Shown here: one piece after another, positions 17,493-25,855 of the stretch | Position numbering within the stretch: the stretch's first letter is position 1 | Layout: each line of letters starts with the position of its first letter | NCBI RefSeq assembly: GCF_001482365.1 | Contig: NZ_CP013254.1 | Span: 2,356,001-2,420,000 of the forward strand | Source of the DNA: Kocuria flava | GTDB lineage: Bacteria; Actinomycetota; Actinomycetes; Actinomycetales; Micrococcaceae | DNA length: 64,000 bases | Direction of reading: 5' to 3' | The notes under the pieces: model-generated | Seen by the model: the letters and a program-made list of their open reading frames with translations, nothing else | Told to the model about the DNA's origin: nothing | The model's database searches: none | Made by a program: the position numbers and the translations under genes

Positions 17493-18029
17493 ATGACACC
17501 ACCACGGGCCACCGGCCGGCCCGAGATCCGCCGGGACGGGACGTGGATCGTGTTCGTCCGCCACCTCGACGCCCCCGTCGAGCAGGCGTGGGCGGCCGTC
17601 ACGGACCCCCGGCGCCTGGAGCGCTGGATCGGCACCTGGACCGGGGACCCGGCCTCCGGCAGCGTCGCCTTCCGGATGACCGCCGAGGAGGGCATGCCGG
17701 AGGAGGTGCACCACATCGAGGCCTGCGAGCCCCCGCGGCTGCTGCGCACGCGCGCCCGCGGCGAGGGCCTCGACGGGCAGGACCACGACTGGCGGCTGGA
17801 GATCCGGCTGGCCGAGGACGGTGGCGGGACGGCGCTGCACCTCGCCCAGTTCCTGCCGGAGGCGGCGTGGGCGCACAGCATCGGGCCCGGCTGGGACTAC
17901 TACCTGGACCGGCTCGTGGCGGCCGAGACGGGCGGGGACGTCGCGGCCGTCGACTTCGGGCGCGACTACCACCCGGCCCTCGTGCCCGCCTACGAGCAGC
18001 GCTTCCCGCTCGCGCCCCGGCGACCGTGA
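17493..18029 (+). CDS. SRPBCC / AHSA1-like protein
   Basis: 178 residues. WIVFVRHLDAPVEQAWAAVT, RLERWIGTWTGDPASG and HHIEACEPPRLLRTRARG are typical of the START-like SRPBCC fold, a hydrophobic pocket used by cyclases, Hsp90 activator homologues and many uncharacterised binding proteins. Start ATG 17493 follows GGAGGAAGG. The stop overlaps the next gene, a glycosyltransferase, by 4 bp (GTGA). The ligand cannot be deduced. Confidence 0.82.
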   Translation: MTPPRATGRPEIRRDGTWIVFVRHLDAPVEQAWAAVTDPRRLERWIGTWTGDPASGSVAFRMTAEEGMPEEVHHIEACEPPRLLRTRARGEGLDGQDHDWRLEIRLAEDGGGTALHLAQFLPEAAWAHSIGPGWDYYLDRLVAAETGGDVAAVDFGRDYHPALVPAYEQRFPLAPRRP

Positions 18030-19192
18030 CGGTCCCCGGCGACGACGGGCCCGGCGGTGCACGCCGGTCGCTGTGCCTGTACACCCGCTCCGCCGACCCC
18101 TCCGGGATGGGGGCGCACCTGCTGGAGCTGGCCGGCGGACTGGCCGGCCGCATGGACGTCACGGTGCTGTGCCGCACCGGCGAGCGCGTGCGCTGGCTCT
18201 TCGAGGCGGCCTCCGCGTGCGGGGCGCGCGCGGTGGCGCTGCCGGGGCCGCACGATCCGGCCTATCCCGAGGTCCTGGGCGCGCACCTCGCCTCGCACCC
18301 GGTGGACGTCTTCCACTGCCACGCCGGGTGGAGGTGGGAGGACCCGCACGGCCTGCGCCTGGCCGCGGCCGCCGGCGTGCCGGCGGTGGTCATCACCCAC
18401 CACCTGTCCTACCTGCTGCGCCATCCCGGCAAGGCCCAGCGGCTGGTGCGCAACACCTCCTGGGCCCACTGGCGGATCGCCGTGTCCGACACGCTCCGGG
18501 AGTCCTACCTCGCCCGCGGCGTCAGCCCGGAGCGCTTCGTCACGGTCCCCAACGGCATCGGCCCGCGCCGGCAGGCCCCCGGGAGGGCGGCCGCCAGGGC
18601 GGCGCTGCGGCTGCCCGCGCAGGTTCCGGTCGTGCTCTCGACCGGGCGGCTGACCGCGGTCAAGGACCATCGGTCCCTAATCGGGGCCGCCGCGCTGCTC
18701 GCACCGGAGCACCCGGACCTGCAGGTGGTGGTCCTGGGGGAGGGCGAGCTGCGGGCGGAGCTGGAGGGCCTCGTGGCCGCGCTGGGCCTGGGCGGCGTCG
18801 TGCACCTGCCGGGCCACCGGGCGGACGCGCGGGCGCTGCTGGACGCCGCGGACGTCTTCGTGCTGCCGTCGCGGGCCGAGGGCATGCCGCTGACCGTGCT
18901 CGAGGCGATGGAGGCCGGACTGCCGGTCGTCGCCACCCGGGGCACGGGCTCGGAGGAGGCCGTGGTCCACGGCCGGACGGGCCTGCTCGTGCCTCCCGGG
19001 GACCCCGGGGAGCTGGCCGCGGCGCTGGGGGCGCTGCTCGACGACGACTGCGTCCGCGGCCGGTACGGCACCGCCGGGCGCCGGCGGTATCTGGAGCGCT
19101 TCACCGTCGAGGCCATGCTGGCCGGCACGCTGGCCGTCTACGACGCGGCCCTGGCGCCGCGGGGCGCGGGGGCACGCGCCCCCGGCGGCTGA
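18026..19192 (+). CDS. GT4-family glycosyltransferase
   Basis: 388 residues with the GT-B fold. N-terminal domain: SADPSGMGAHLLELAGGLA and VFHCHAGWRWEDP. C-terminal nucleotide-sugar domain: PVVLSTGRLTAVKDH, VVLGEGELRAELE and the GT4 signature SRAEGMPLTVLEAMEAGLPV with the conserved E-x7-E. It would transfer a sugar from a nucleotide donor to an unknown lipid or saccharide acceptor on the cytoplasmic side. Start GTG 18026 overlaps the SRPBCC stop. Not in a capsule or teichoic-acid cluster. Confidence 0.87.
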   Translation: MTVPGDDGPGGARRSLCLYTRSADPSGMGAHLLELAGGLAGRMDVTVLCRTGERVRWLFEAASACGARAVALPGPHDPAYPEVLGAHLASHPVDVFHCHAGWRWEDPHGLRLAAAAGVPAVVITHHLSYLLRHPGKAQRLVRNTSWAHWRIAVSDTLRESYLARGVSPERFVTVPNGIGPRRQAPGRAAARAALRLPAQVPVVLSTGRLTAVKDHRSLIGAAALLAPEHPDLQVVVLGEGELRAELEGLVAALGLGGVVHLPGHRADARALLDAADVFVLPSRAEGMPLTVLEAMEAGLPVVATRGTGSEEAVVHGRTGLLVPPGDPGELAAALGALLDDDCVRGRYGTAGRRRYLERFTVEAMLAGTLAVYDAALAPRGAGARAPGG

Positions 19193-19220
19193 GCCGTTGC
19201 GCCCGAGGTGCGGCGGCGTG

Positions 19221-19256
19221 CCCGGCACGGAGGCCGCCGAGCACGTCCGTGCCGGG
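19221..19256. terminator. Bidirectional hairpin terminator
   Basis: CCCGGCACGGA pairs with TCCGTGCCGGG across a 14-nt loop, between the convergent glycosyltransferase and alpha/beta hydrolase genes. Confidence 0.55.
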
Positions 19257-19258
19257 GC

Positions 19259-19897
19259 TCAGCCGGCGGTCACCAGCTCCTGGACCCAGTTCCGCAGCGC
19301 GGCGACGGTGCGGGGACCGAGGCCGTGGCCGCCGGGGTCGCGGCGGCCCAGGACCTCGGCGCCGGAGCCGGTGTGCAGGTAGGACCAGGTGCGCTCGAGC
19401 AGCTCGCGGGGGATGACCGTGTCCGCCTCGCCCTGGGTGACGAACACCGGGGTGCCGGCCAGCCGGGCGGGCTCCACGGGGATCCCCGCGTCGAAGGGCA
19501 GGGTGCCGTGGAGGATCGCCGCCCCGGCGAAGCGGGCGGGCTCGCTCAGCAGCAGGGCCCCGGCGAAGGCCGCGCCGCCGCTGAAGCCGATGAGGACCAC
19601 CGGCCGGCCCGCCGGGGCCGCCCCGTCCAGCCAGGAGCGGAACCAGGCGGTGGTGGCGGCCAGGGACGCGGCCACGGGCCGGCCGATGCCGCGGTTGGCG
19701 AACCAGGCGAAGCCTGCGCCCTCGGGGATCGGGGCGCGCACGGCGGCGTAGGCGGGCCCGGTGGGCAGGTGGTCGGCCACGCCGAGGATCTCGCGCTCGT
19801 GCGAGCCGCGCCCGTGCAGCAGCACCACCAGGGGTGCGTCCGGGTCGGTGCTGCCGGCCGTGGCCACCACGGGGGCGGGGAGGGCGGCGGCGCTCAT
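19259..19897 (-). CDS. Alpha/beta hydrolase, carboxylesterase/phospholipase type
   Basis: 212 residues. APLVVLLHGRGSHEREI gives the oxyanion region, LIGFSGGAAFAGALL holds the nucleophile Ser in GFSGG, VFVTQGEADTVIP contains the acid Asp and GGHGLGPR the catalytic His. Start ATG 19897 overlaps the stop of the upstream VOC gene by 4 bp, so the two form an operon. The pairing of a VOC dioxygenase with this hydrolase resembles mhqO/mhqD of Bacillus, induced by hydroquinones; that parallel is inference. Confidence 0.85.
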   Translation of the reverse strand: MSAAALPAPVVATAGSTDPDAPLVVLLHGRGSHEREILGVADHLPTGPAYAAVRAPIPEGAGFAWFANRGIGRPVAASLAATTAWFRSWLDGAAPAGRPVVLIGFSGGAAFAGALLLSEPARFAGAAILHGTLPFDAGIPVEPARLAGTPVFVTQGEADTVIPRELLERTWSYLHTGSGAEVLGRRDPGGHGLGPRTVAALRNWVQELVTAG

Positions 19898-20418
19898 GCC
19901 CGCTCCGCCGGGGCGCTGTCCTGCACGAGGGTCCCGGCGGTGGGGGTGCCCGGCCAGCGGTGCAGCTCGGCCGCCAGGTCGAGGGCCTCGACCGGGGCCT
20001 CGTGCTCCCAGCGGCCCCAGTCCTGCCGGGGCAGCATCCACATGATCTCGAACTCGTGGCCGTCGGGGTCCGCGCCGTAGACGCTCTTGGTGGCGCCGTG
20101 GCTGGACTCCCCGGCGTAGGCCCCGGCCGTCAGGAGGAGCTCCCGGGCGGCGGCGAGCTCCTCGACGGTGTCGACCTGCCAGGCGAGGTGGTAGAGCCCG
20201 ATGCCCCCGCGGGCACGGGCCGGGGCGTCGGGGCCGACCCCGAAGAGGCCGAGGTCGTGGTGGTTGCCCGAGCGCGGCAGGCGCAGGAACGCCGCGTGGG
20301 CACGGGGTTCGCGGGCGACGACGGTCATGCCGAAGACCTCGGTGTAGAAGTCCAGGGCGCGGTCGAGGTCGGCGACGAAGAGCACGGCGTGGTTGAGCCG
20401 GACCGGGTCGATGGGCAT
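19894..20418 (-). CDS. VOC-family ring-cleavage-type dioxygenase / glyoxalase-fold protein
   Basis: 174 residues with two beta-alpha-beta-beta-beta units. The N-terminal LNHAVLFVADLDRALDFYTE carries the first metal His. GIGLYHLAWQVDTVEELAAA supplies the second, and GADPDGHEFEIMWM the final Glu. This is the vicinal oxygen chelate fold of glyoxalases and extradiol dioxygenases. ATG 20418 follows TCCGGAGGACCC. First gene of the operon with the alpha/beta hydrolase. The twin inverted repeats near 20635-20686 upstream probably hold its regulator site. Confidence 0.85.
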   Translation of the reverse strand: MPIDPVRLNHAVLFVADLDRALDFYTEVFGMTVVAREPRAHAAFLRLPRSGNHHDLGLFGVGPDAPARARGGIGLYHLAWQVDTVEELAAARELLLTAGAYAGESSHGATKSVYGADPDGHEFEIMWMLPRQDWGRWEHEAPVEALDLAAELHRWPGTPTAGTLVQDSAPAERA

Positions 20419-20634
20419 GGGTCCTCCGGAGGGTCGGGGTGGGCAGCGGGGCGCGGCCCCGCCGGGCGGACCGGACGGGTCCGTCCCGTCCGGCGCCGGC
20501 GGGTCGGGCAACGCGGGCGGAACCGGCGGACCAGGAGGTCCGCCCGGCGGCCGCGGCGAGGACGGCCCGGCCCGTGGAGCCGGTGCCGAGGAGGCTGGTG
20601 CGGACCGTGGACGTGCTCCGTGCTGCGGGGATCG

Positions 20635-20656
20635 TTTACTTGACGCTACAAGTAAA
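20635..20656. promoter_or_regulatory. Operator-like inverted repeat (copy 1)
   Basis: TTTACTTG, 6-nt spacer ACGCTA, CAAGTAAA: a perfect 8-bp inverted repeat in an AT-rich patch of a GC-rich genome. Size and spacing fit a dimeric MarR- or TetR-type repressor site. It lies 217 bp upstream of the VOC start. Confidence 0.6.
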
Positions 20657-20670
20657 ACCGTACCGGGAGG

Positions 20671-20690
20671 TGTTTGAAGCGTCAAGCATA
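20671..20690. promoter_or_regulatory. Operator-like inverted repeat (copy 2, degenerate)
   Basis: Read on the minus strand this is TATGCTTGACGCTTCAAACA, matching copy 1 at CTTGACGCT-CAA. The two copies face each other about 40 bp apart, suggesting paired binding of one regulator. Confidence 0.5.
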
Positions 20691-20831
20691 TTTCCAGCGG
20701 TGGGCCCCGGGCGAGCACGGCGGCCCAGGAGGTGCGGACGCTCGCACGCGGCGCCGCGCCGTCCCGGCGGGAGGGGACCTTTCCGGCCGGTCCGCGGCGC
20801 CTGTCCGGCGGGTGAACCGCGGGTGAACGGG

Positions 20832-20837
20832 TAATGT
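20832..20837 (+). promoter_or_regulatory. Possible -10 box for sulfatase gene
   Basis: TAATGT, a good actinobacterial -10, about 90 bp upstream of the sulfatase start. No clear -35. Confidence 0.35.
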
Positions 20838-20927
20838 ATCGGTACGCGGTTCCCACGGGCCCGAGAGCGGGTCGGCCGTCGAGGATGTCCGGTGCACGCA
20901 CGCGCATCCGGAACGCGAGGTGTTGCC

Positions 20928-22478
20928 ATGTCCGACCGAGTCCTGCCCGTGCTGCGGCGGGCCGGCGTCGTCGTCGGCCGCCTCGGGGTCCTCGTGCTGA
21001 TCTGGGCGGGACTGGCCCTGCTCGTCGCCGCCGCCGGGATCCGGTACTTCTGGGGCGAGATCTCGGTGGGGCAGATGATGCTCAACCTCGTCTCCGTCGA
21101 GCTCGACGGCGGGGGCGGGCCCATCGTGTGGATGGGCATCCTGGGGGTCGGCGTCGTGCCCCTGCTCCTGACCGTCGGGATCGGGCTGTGGCTGCGCGCC
21201 CGGCGCCGCGGGCGGACCCGCCCCGGCGGGGACGGGCGTGCGCACGGCCGGCTCCGGATCGCCCGTGTCGTCCCCACCGCCCTGGTGGCCGCGGTGGTCC
21301 TCGGCGGCACCACCGCCTTCGCCACCACCGTGGGCGTGGGGGACTACCTCCGGGCCGGCAACTCCTCCTACCTCCTCGGCGACTACTACGTCGAGCCGGT
21401 CGTCACCGGCGACGCGGGGCGGCGCAACCTCGTGCTGATCTACCTCGAGTCCGGGGAGGCCACCCTCGCCGACGACGAGCTCTTCGAGAAGGACGCGTTC
21501 GTCCCGCTCGAGGAGGCCACCCGGGCCGAGGACGGCTGGCAGAGCGTGGAGGGCCTCCAGCAGTACAGCGGCGGGGGCTGGACCATGGCCGGCATCGCCT
21601 CCACCCAGTGCGGCGTGCCCCTGAAGGGCATCGGCTCCGCCGCGGGTAGCGGCGCCCTCAACTCGCTCGGCGGCAGCGTCGACACCTACCTGGGCGGGAT
21701 CACCTGCCTGGGGGACGTCCTGGGGGAGCACGGCTACACCAACGTCTTCATGGGCGGGGCCAACGCCTCCTTCGCCGCGAAGGACGCGTTCCTGCGCACC
21801 CACGGCTACGACGAGGTCAAGGACCTCGCCGACTGGCGCGCCGCCGGTGAGCCGGAGAAGAACTTCCGCCCGGACTGGGGGCTCAGCGACGGCCGCCTCA
21901 TGGCCCACGCCGAGGAGGAGGTCGACGCGCTGCACGCCGAGTCCCGGCGCACCGGCCGCCCGTTCAGCCTCACCGTGCTGACCCTCGACACCCACGAGCC
22001 GGTCCACGTCTACGACTACTGCGACGTGGACACGGACAGCGAGGTCACCTCCGTCTTCGAGTGCTCCATGGCCCAGGTCGCCGGGTTCGTGGAGCACCTG
22101 GAGCAGCAGGGCTACCTCGAGGACACCGCCGTGGTGATCATGGGCGACCACCTCAAGCACATGAGCGCCGGCGACGCCTTCCACGAGCAGCTCGACGACC
22201 ACGAGGACCGGACCATCTTCAACCGGATCCGGGTCCCGGGCGAGGACGGCGCGCTGCGCCCGCGCGTGGACCAGCTGAGCATGTACCCCACGCTCCTGGA
22301 GGCCGCCGGCCTGAGCCTGCAGGACGGCGCGGCCGGGCTCGGCATCTCGGCCCGGTCCGGGCAGGTCCCGCCGGGCTCGGCCCAGGCCCTGGAGCCGGGC
22401 GCCTACGAGGAGCTCCTGGCCTCGCGCTCGCCGCTGTTCTACGCCCGGGCCTGGGCCGGCGAGGACGCCGCCGGGTAG
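20928..22478 (+). CDS. Membrane-anchored LTA-synthase-like sulfatase / phosphoglycerol transferase
   Basis: 516 residues. Three hydrophobic segments in the first 140 residues (near 18-38, 65-85 and 115-135) are followed by an extracellular sulfatase-fold domain. RNLVLIYLESGEATL holds a metal ligand Glu; the catalytic Thr should lie in YSGGGWTMAGI. FMGGANASF, LTLDTHEPVH and VVIMGDHLKH follow the order of LtaS/MdoB enzymes, which move phosphoglycerol onto polymers or glycans outside the cell. ATG 20928 has GCGAGG upstream. A role in teichoic-acid or glycan decoration is inferred from family only. Confidence 0.82.
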   Translation: MSDRVLPVLRRAGVVVGRLGVLVLIWAGLALLVAAAGIRYFWGEISVGQMMLNLVSVELDGGGGPIVWMGILGVGVVPLLLTVGIGLWLRARRRGRTRPGGDGRAHGRLRIARVVPTALVAAVVLGGTTAFATTVGVGDYLRAGNSSYLLGDYYVEPVVTGDAGRRNLVLIYLESGEATLADDELFEKDAFVPLEEATRAEDGWQSVEGLQQYSGGGWTMAGIASTQCGVPLKGIGSAAGSGALNSLGGSVDTYLGGITCLGDVLGEHGYTNVFMGGANASFAAKDAFLRTHGYDEVKDLADWRAAGEPEKNFRPDWGLSDGRLMAHAEEEVDALHAESRRTGRPFSLTVLTLDTHEPVHVYDYCDVDTDSEVTSVFECSMAQVAGFVEHLEQQGYLEDTAVVIMGDHLKHMSAGDAFHEQLDDHEDRTIFNRIRVPGEDGALRPRVDQLSMYPTLLEAAGLSLQDGAAGLGISARSGQVPPGSAQALEPGAYEELLASRSPLFYARAWAGEDAAG

Positions 22479-22526
22479 CACCCCCGGCCGCCGCGCCCGC
22501 ACGCGGTGGCCGGCGGGACGCCGCGC

Positions 22527-23093
22527 TCAGTCCGCGCGCCGGCCGCCGGGGCGGGGCGGGGCCACCTGCAGCGGCTGCAGCACGTGCTCGGGGTGGGCGA
22601 CCAGCGGCCGGCCCAGCACCAGGGCGTTCGAGAGCCCGTGCGCCAGCCGGTGCTGCAGCGGGACGAACCCGGCCCCGCCGTAGAAGGCCAGCACCTGCTC
22701 GGCGCCCGGCCGCGGGGTCGCCGGTTCCGGGCGCAGCACGGCCCAGGTGCTGCCGGCGGCGCGGGCGGCGTCCAGGAACCGCTCCAGCAGGTCCGCCCCG
22801 ATGCCGCGGCCGCGGTGGGCGCGGGCGACGACGAGGGTGTCGAGGTAGCTGCAGCGCCACTGCGGGTCCGGCTCCGGCTCCACCACGACGCTCTGCCACG
22901 TCGCGGAGGCGTGGTTGCCGTGGCACAGCCCGACGACCTCCCCGCCGACCGTGGCCACGGTGGTGGTCTCCAGCCACGCGGTGAAGCGCTCGCGGGTCAG
23001 CTCCCGCCCGGGCACGACCTGGGCGTGGAGCGCGACGGCGGCGGCGTGGTCGCTCGCCCGTGCGGGGCGGATCTCGTGGCCGGCGCTGCTCAT
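22527..23093 (-). CDS. GNAT-family N-acetyltransferase
   Basis: 188 residues. RPARASDHAAAVALHAQVVP opens the GNAT fold. The acetyl-CoA motif A is LDTLVVARAHRGRGIGADLLE, with the R-G-x-G-I-G pyrophosphate loop; FYGGAGFVPLQHRL is the usual end. It transfers acetyl from acetyl-CoA to an unknown amine. Start ATG 23093. Downstream of the subtilase on the same strand but separated from it by a strong hairpin, so probably its own transcript. Confidence 0.85.
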   Translation of the reverse strand: MSSAGHEIRPARASDHAAAVALHAQVVPGRELTRERFTAWLETTTVATVGGEVVGLCHGNHASATWQSVVVEPEPDPQWRCSYLDTLVVARAHRGRGIGADLLERFLDAARAAGSTWAVLRPEPATPRPGAEQVLAFYGGAGFVPLQHRLAHGLSNALVLGRPLVAHPEHVLQPLQVAPPRPGGRRAD

Positions 23094-23111
23094 GCCCTGA
23101 TCGTAGCGGCG

Positions 23112-23158
23112 ACGGCCGCGGCCCCGCCCCCGCGGTGCGGGGACGGGGCCGCGGCCGT
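23112..23158 (-). terminator. Long GC hairpin terminator of the first subtilase gene
   Basis: A 14-bp perfect stem ACGGCCGCGGCCCC with its complement encloses a second 6-bp stem (CCCCGC, GGT, GCGGGG). It begins 12 bp past the subtilase stop. Confidence 0.6.
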
Positions 23159-23169
23159 GCCGGGACGGC

Positions 23170-25608
23170 TCAGCGGTAGTCGATGCGCACCCCGCGCCCC
23201 GAGGCCCAGCTGATCTGCCCGCCCTGGAAGTTCTGGACGGTGGTGGTCCCGGAGCGGTACTCCTCGGAGGTGGGGTAGCCCAGACGCCCGGCCGGGCCGC
23301 CGAGGTCGGCGTAGGCGACGCCGATCGCCCCGTAGGTGGCGCGGGTGCCGGCGCCGGGGGCCCAGTAGACGTTGCCGCGCTGGAAGCCCTGGACCACGCC
23401 GCCGTTGACGGAGGGGGTCTCGTCGGTGGCCGGGTAGCCGAGCTTGCCGGTGACCCCGCCCAGGGAGGTGAAGCGGGCGCCGACGGCGCCCAGCAGCGGG
23501 TGGGCGGCGGTGGCGGCGGACCAGACGATCTGCCCGCCCTGGAAGGGCTGGACCGCACCGCCGTGGCCGTCGGGCCCCTCGGCGGCCGTCGGGTAGCCGA
23601 GCTTGCCCGTGGTGGCCCCGGCGCGGTCGTAGGCGGCGTCGATCGCGTTGCGGACGGCGATCGAGCCGGTGCCCGCCGACCACACGATCCGGCCGCGCTG
23701 GAAGAGCTGGTAGGCCCCGCCCTTCCCGTCGGAGCGCTCGTCGGAGGTCGGGTAGCCCAGGGCGCCCTTCTCGGAGCCGGCGCGGGTGTAGGCGGAGTTG
23801 ATGCCGTTGACCACGGCGTAGCCGCCGGTGGACGGGCCCCAGATCACCTTGCCGCGCTGGAAGAGCTGGTAGGCCCCGCCGATGCCGTTGGAGCGCTCCG
23901 GGGCGGTCGGGAAGCCGAGGGCGCCGGTGGCGCGGCCGGTGCGGTGGAAGGCGGAGCGCACGCCGCCGGCGACCATCTGCGTGCCCGAGGCCGAGGACCA
24001 GTACACGGTGCCCTTCTGGAACTCCTGGTACACCCCGGCGCCGTGCCGGACCTCGTGCGAGGTCGGGGTGCCGAGGGCGCTCCGGTGGTTGCGGTAGAAG
24101 GTGTCGATCGCGCCCTTGGTGGTGTAGGTCGGCGTGCTCGGCGTCGGGGTGGCCGGGGCGATCGTCGAGGCGGGGGTGATCCACAGGGCGTCGTGGGAGT
24201 TGAGCGTCTTGGCCCCGGAGAGCTGGGTGCGCGGGTCGCCGGAGTCGAGGATCTTCGCCTTGTACTGCTCGGCGCTCAGCGTCGGGTTCTTCTGCTTGAG
24301 CAGCGCCACGGTGCCGGCCACGTGCGGGGCGGCCATGGAGGTGCCGTAGTCGAACTTCGTCGACGGCGCCACGGGGCCGCGGGTGCCGGTGTTGGCGGAG
24401 GAGAGGATGTGGTGGCCGGGGGCGTAGATGTCCACGGCCCACCCGTGGTTGGAGTAGGGGGCCTTGTAGTGGTCCGAACCGGTGGCCCCGACGGTGATGA
24501 CGTTGTAGCAGTTGCCCGGGGCCCAGTCGATCGCCGGCTGGTCCCAGTTGCCCGCGGCCACGACCACGGGGATGTTGCGGGACCAGGCGGTGTTGATGGC
24601 GCTCTGCAGCAGCGGCGGGCAGCCGCCGGGCATCGACAGGGACATGTTGATCACGTCGGCGCGCTTGCCGGGGGCGCGGGCGGCGCCGACGGTGTCCCCG
24701 GCCAGCCAGCGCACGGCGTCGGCCATGTCGGAGACGTAGCCGGTGCCGCAGGCGCCCAGGGCGCGGGCGTTGAGGATCGTGGCGTCGGGGGCGACGCCCA
24801 CGGTGCCGTAGGTGTCGCGCCGGGCGGCGGCCGAGCCGGCCACGTGGGTGCCGTGCCAGATGGAGTTCGACGCCGGGGACCCGCTGTAGCACTGCCCCGC
24901 GGTGGACCAGGTGCCGGGGTCGCGGGCGTCGGCGTCGCGGCCGTTGCCGTCGTTGGACAGGGCGGTGGAGGAGACGAAGTCGTAGCCGCCGATGATCTTG
25001 GAGTCCAGGTCGGGGTGGGCGGCGATCCCGGTGTCGACGACGCCGATCGTGGCGCCCTTGCCGGTGGCGGTGTCCCAGGCCTCGAAGGCCCGCAGGTTCG
25101 TCAGCGCCCACAGGGACGGCACCCCCGGGTCGTAGGCGGCGGCCGCGGTGGTCGCCAGCCGGTCCTCCTCCTCGTCGTCCATCCCGGGGATCTCGGCGAC
25201 GGCGACCATGCGGTCGGGCTCGGCCCAGGCCACGGCCGGGTCCTCGGCGAGCTCGGCGGCGAGCTTCTCGACGTCGGCCACGGGGGCGTCGTCGGCGAGC
25301 TCGAGGACCTCGGCGCCGTCGGTGGTGGTGCGCACCGGCGTGGTCCGCTCGGCCTCGCCGAGACCGCTCTCGGCGGCGGCCTCGTCGAGCAGCCGCTCCT
25401 TGGCGGCGTCGTCGACGGGGGTCTCGTACTTCACGACGATGCGGTCGGTGGCCTCGGGCAGGTCGGTGGTGCGGGCCGAGCCGGCGCCGGAGGAGGCGGC
25501 CGCGGCGGCCGCGGCCCCGGGGGAGGTCTCGGTGGCGAGCGCGGGTGGTGTGGTGGTCAGCAGGACGGTGGCCGCGGTGAGCGCGGACAGGAAGGCGGTA
25601 GGACGCAC
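23170..25608 (-). CDS. Secreted subtilisin-like S8 protease with six LGFP repeats
   Basis: 812 residues. Signal peptide to about residue 26 (ALA), inhibitor-I9-like prodomain about 55-135, then the S8 catalytic domain with Asp192 (VVDTGIAAHPD), His252 (WHGTHVAGSA), oxyanion Asn354 (AAGN) and Ser424 (YGTSMAAPHVAG). From about residue 490 follow six repeats each with a LGxP core (LGTP, LGFP, then four LGYP) and a xxFQxGxxxW half. LGFP repeats are thought to attach proteins to the cell wall in Corynebacteriales. GTG start 25608. It is in tandem with a second, related subtilase, suggesting duplication. Confidence 0.92.
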   Translation of the reverse strand: MRPTAFLSALTAATVLLTTTPPALATETSPGAAAAAAASSGAGSARTTDLPEATDRIVVKYETPVDDAAKERLLDEAAAESGLGEAERTTPVRTTTDGAEVLELADDAPVADVEKLAAELAEDPAVAWAEPDRMVAVAEIPGMDDEEEDRLATTAAAAYDPGVPSLWALTNLRAFEAWDTATGKGATIGVVDTGIAAHPDLDSKIIGGYDFVSSTALSNDGNGRDADARDPGTWSTAGQCYSGSPASNSIWHGTHVAGSAAARRDTYGTVGVAPDATILNARALGACGTGYVSDMADAVRWLAGDTVGAARAPGKRADVINMSLSMPGGCPPLLQSAINTAWSRNIPVVVAAGNWDQPAIDWAPGNCYNVITVGATGSDHYKAPYSNHGWAVDIYAPGHHILSSANTGTRGPVAPSTKFDYGTSMAAPHVAGTVALLKQKNPTLSAEQYKAKILDSGDPRTQLSGAKTLNSHDALWITPASTIAPATPTPSTPTYTTKGAIDTFYRNHRSALGTPTSHEVRHGAGVYQEFQKGTVYWSSASGTQMVAGGVRSAFHRTGRATGALGFPTAPERSNGIGGAYQLFQRGKVIWGPSTGGYAVVNGINSAYTRAGSEKGALGYPTSDERSDGKGGAYQLFQRGRIVWSAGTGSIAVRNAIDAAYDRAGATTGKLGYPTAAEGPDGHGGAVQPFQGGQIVWSAATAAHPLLGAVGARFTSLGGVTGKLGYPATDETPSVNGGVVQGFQRGNVYWAPGAGTRATYGAIGVAYADLGGPAGRLGYPTSEEYRSGTTTVQNFQGGQISWASGRGVRIDYR

Positions 25609-25748
25609 GGATCAGGCTCCTGGCAAGGGGGGAGGGGGGAGCCGTGGAACGCCCAGGTGTCCCACGGCCGGCGGAACGAGCACAGGTGCGCGGTGCGCCG
25701 GGGGGCGACCGCACCAGGGGGAAGGAGCCCGCTGTCCACGCCGGACAA

Positions 25749-25761
25749 TAGCATTCGCAAA
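25749..25761 (-). promoter_or_regulatory. AT-rich site upstream of LGFP subtilase
   Basis: TAGCATTCGCAAA on the plus strand, about 140 bp upstream of the subtilase start; closely similar to the site upstream of the LGFP hydrolase at 36791-36804. Could be a shared operator or part of a promoter. Confidence 0.35.
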
Positions 25762-25803
25762 TAGTGGGGCGGCAAGGCGGCACGCCGACTGTTACGCCGT
25801 GGT

Positions 25804-25823
25804 ACGGACGAGGGCCCGTCCGT
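25804..25823 (-). terminator. Hairpin terminator of the second subtilase gene
   Basis: ACGGACG and CGTCCGT around a 6-nt loop, 33 bp downstream of the second subtilase stop on its strand. Confidence 0.4.
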
Positions 25824-25855
25824 GCGGGCCGGGGAGGGGCGCGGGGTGGGCCCGG

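Larger units (their letters stand above)
20419..20927. other. Divergent region with AT-rich inverted repeats
   Basis: 509 bp between the VOC operon and the sulfatase gene. Most is GC-rich with no credible gene. A sharply AT-rich patch at 20630-20695 holds two related inverted repeats, and TAATGT at 20832-20837 is a candidate -10 box for the sulfatase. Confidence 0.6.

Noticed and set aside
20393..20677. Gly-rich plus-strand frame upstream of the sulfatase
   Set aside because: Overlaps the VOC start region and operator, is low complexity and has no ribosome site.
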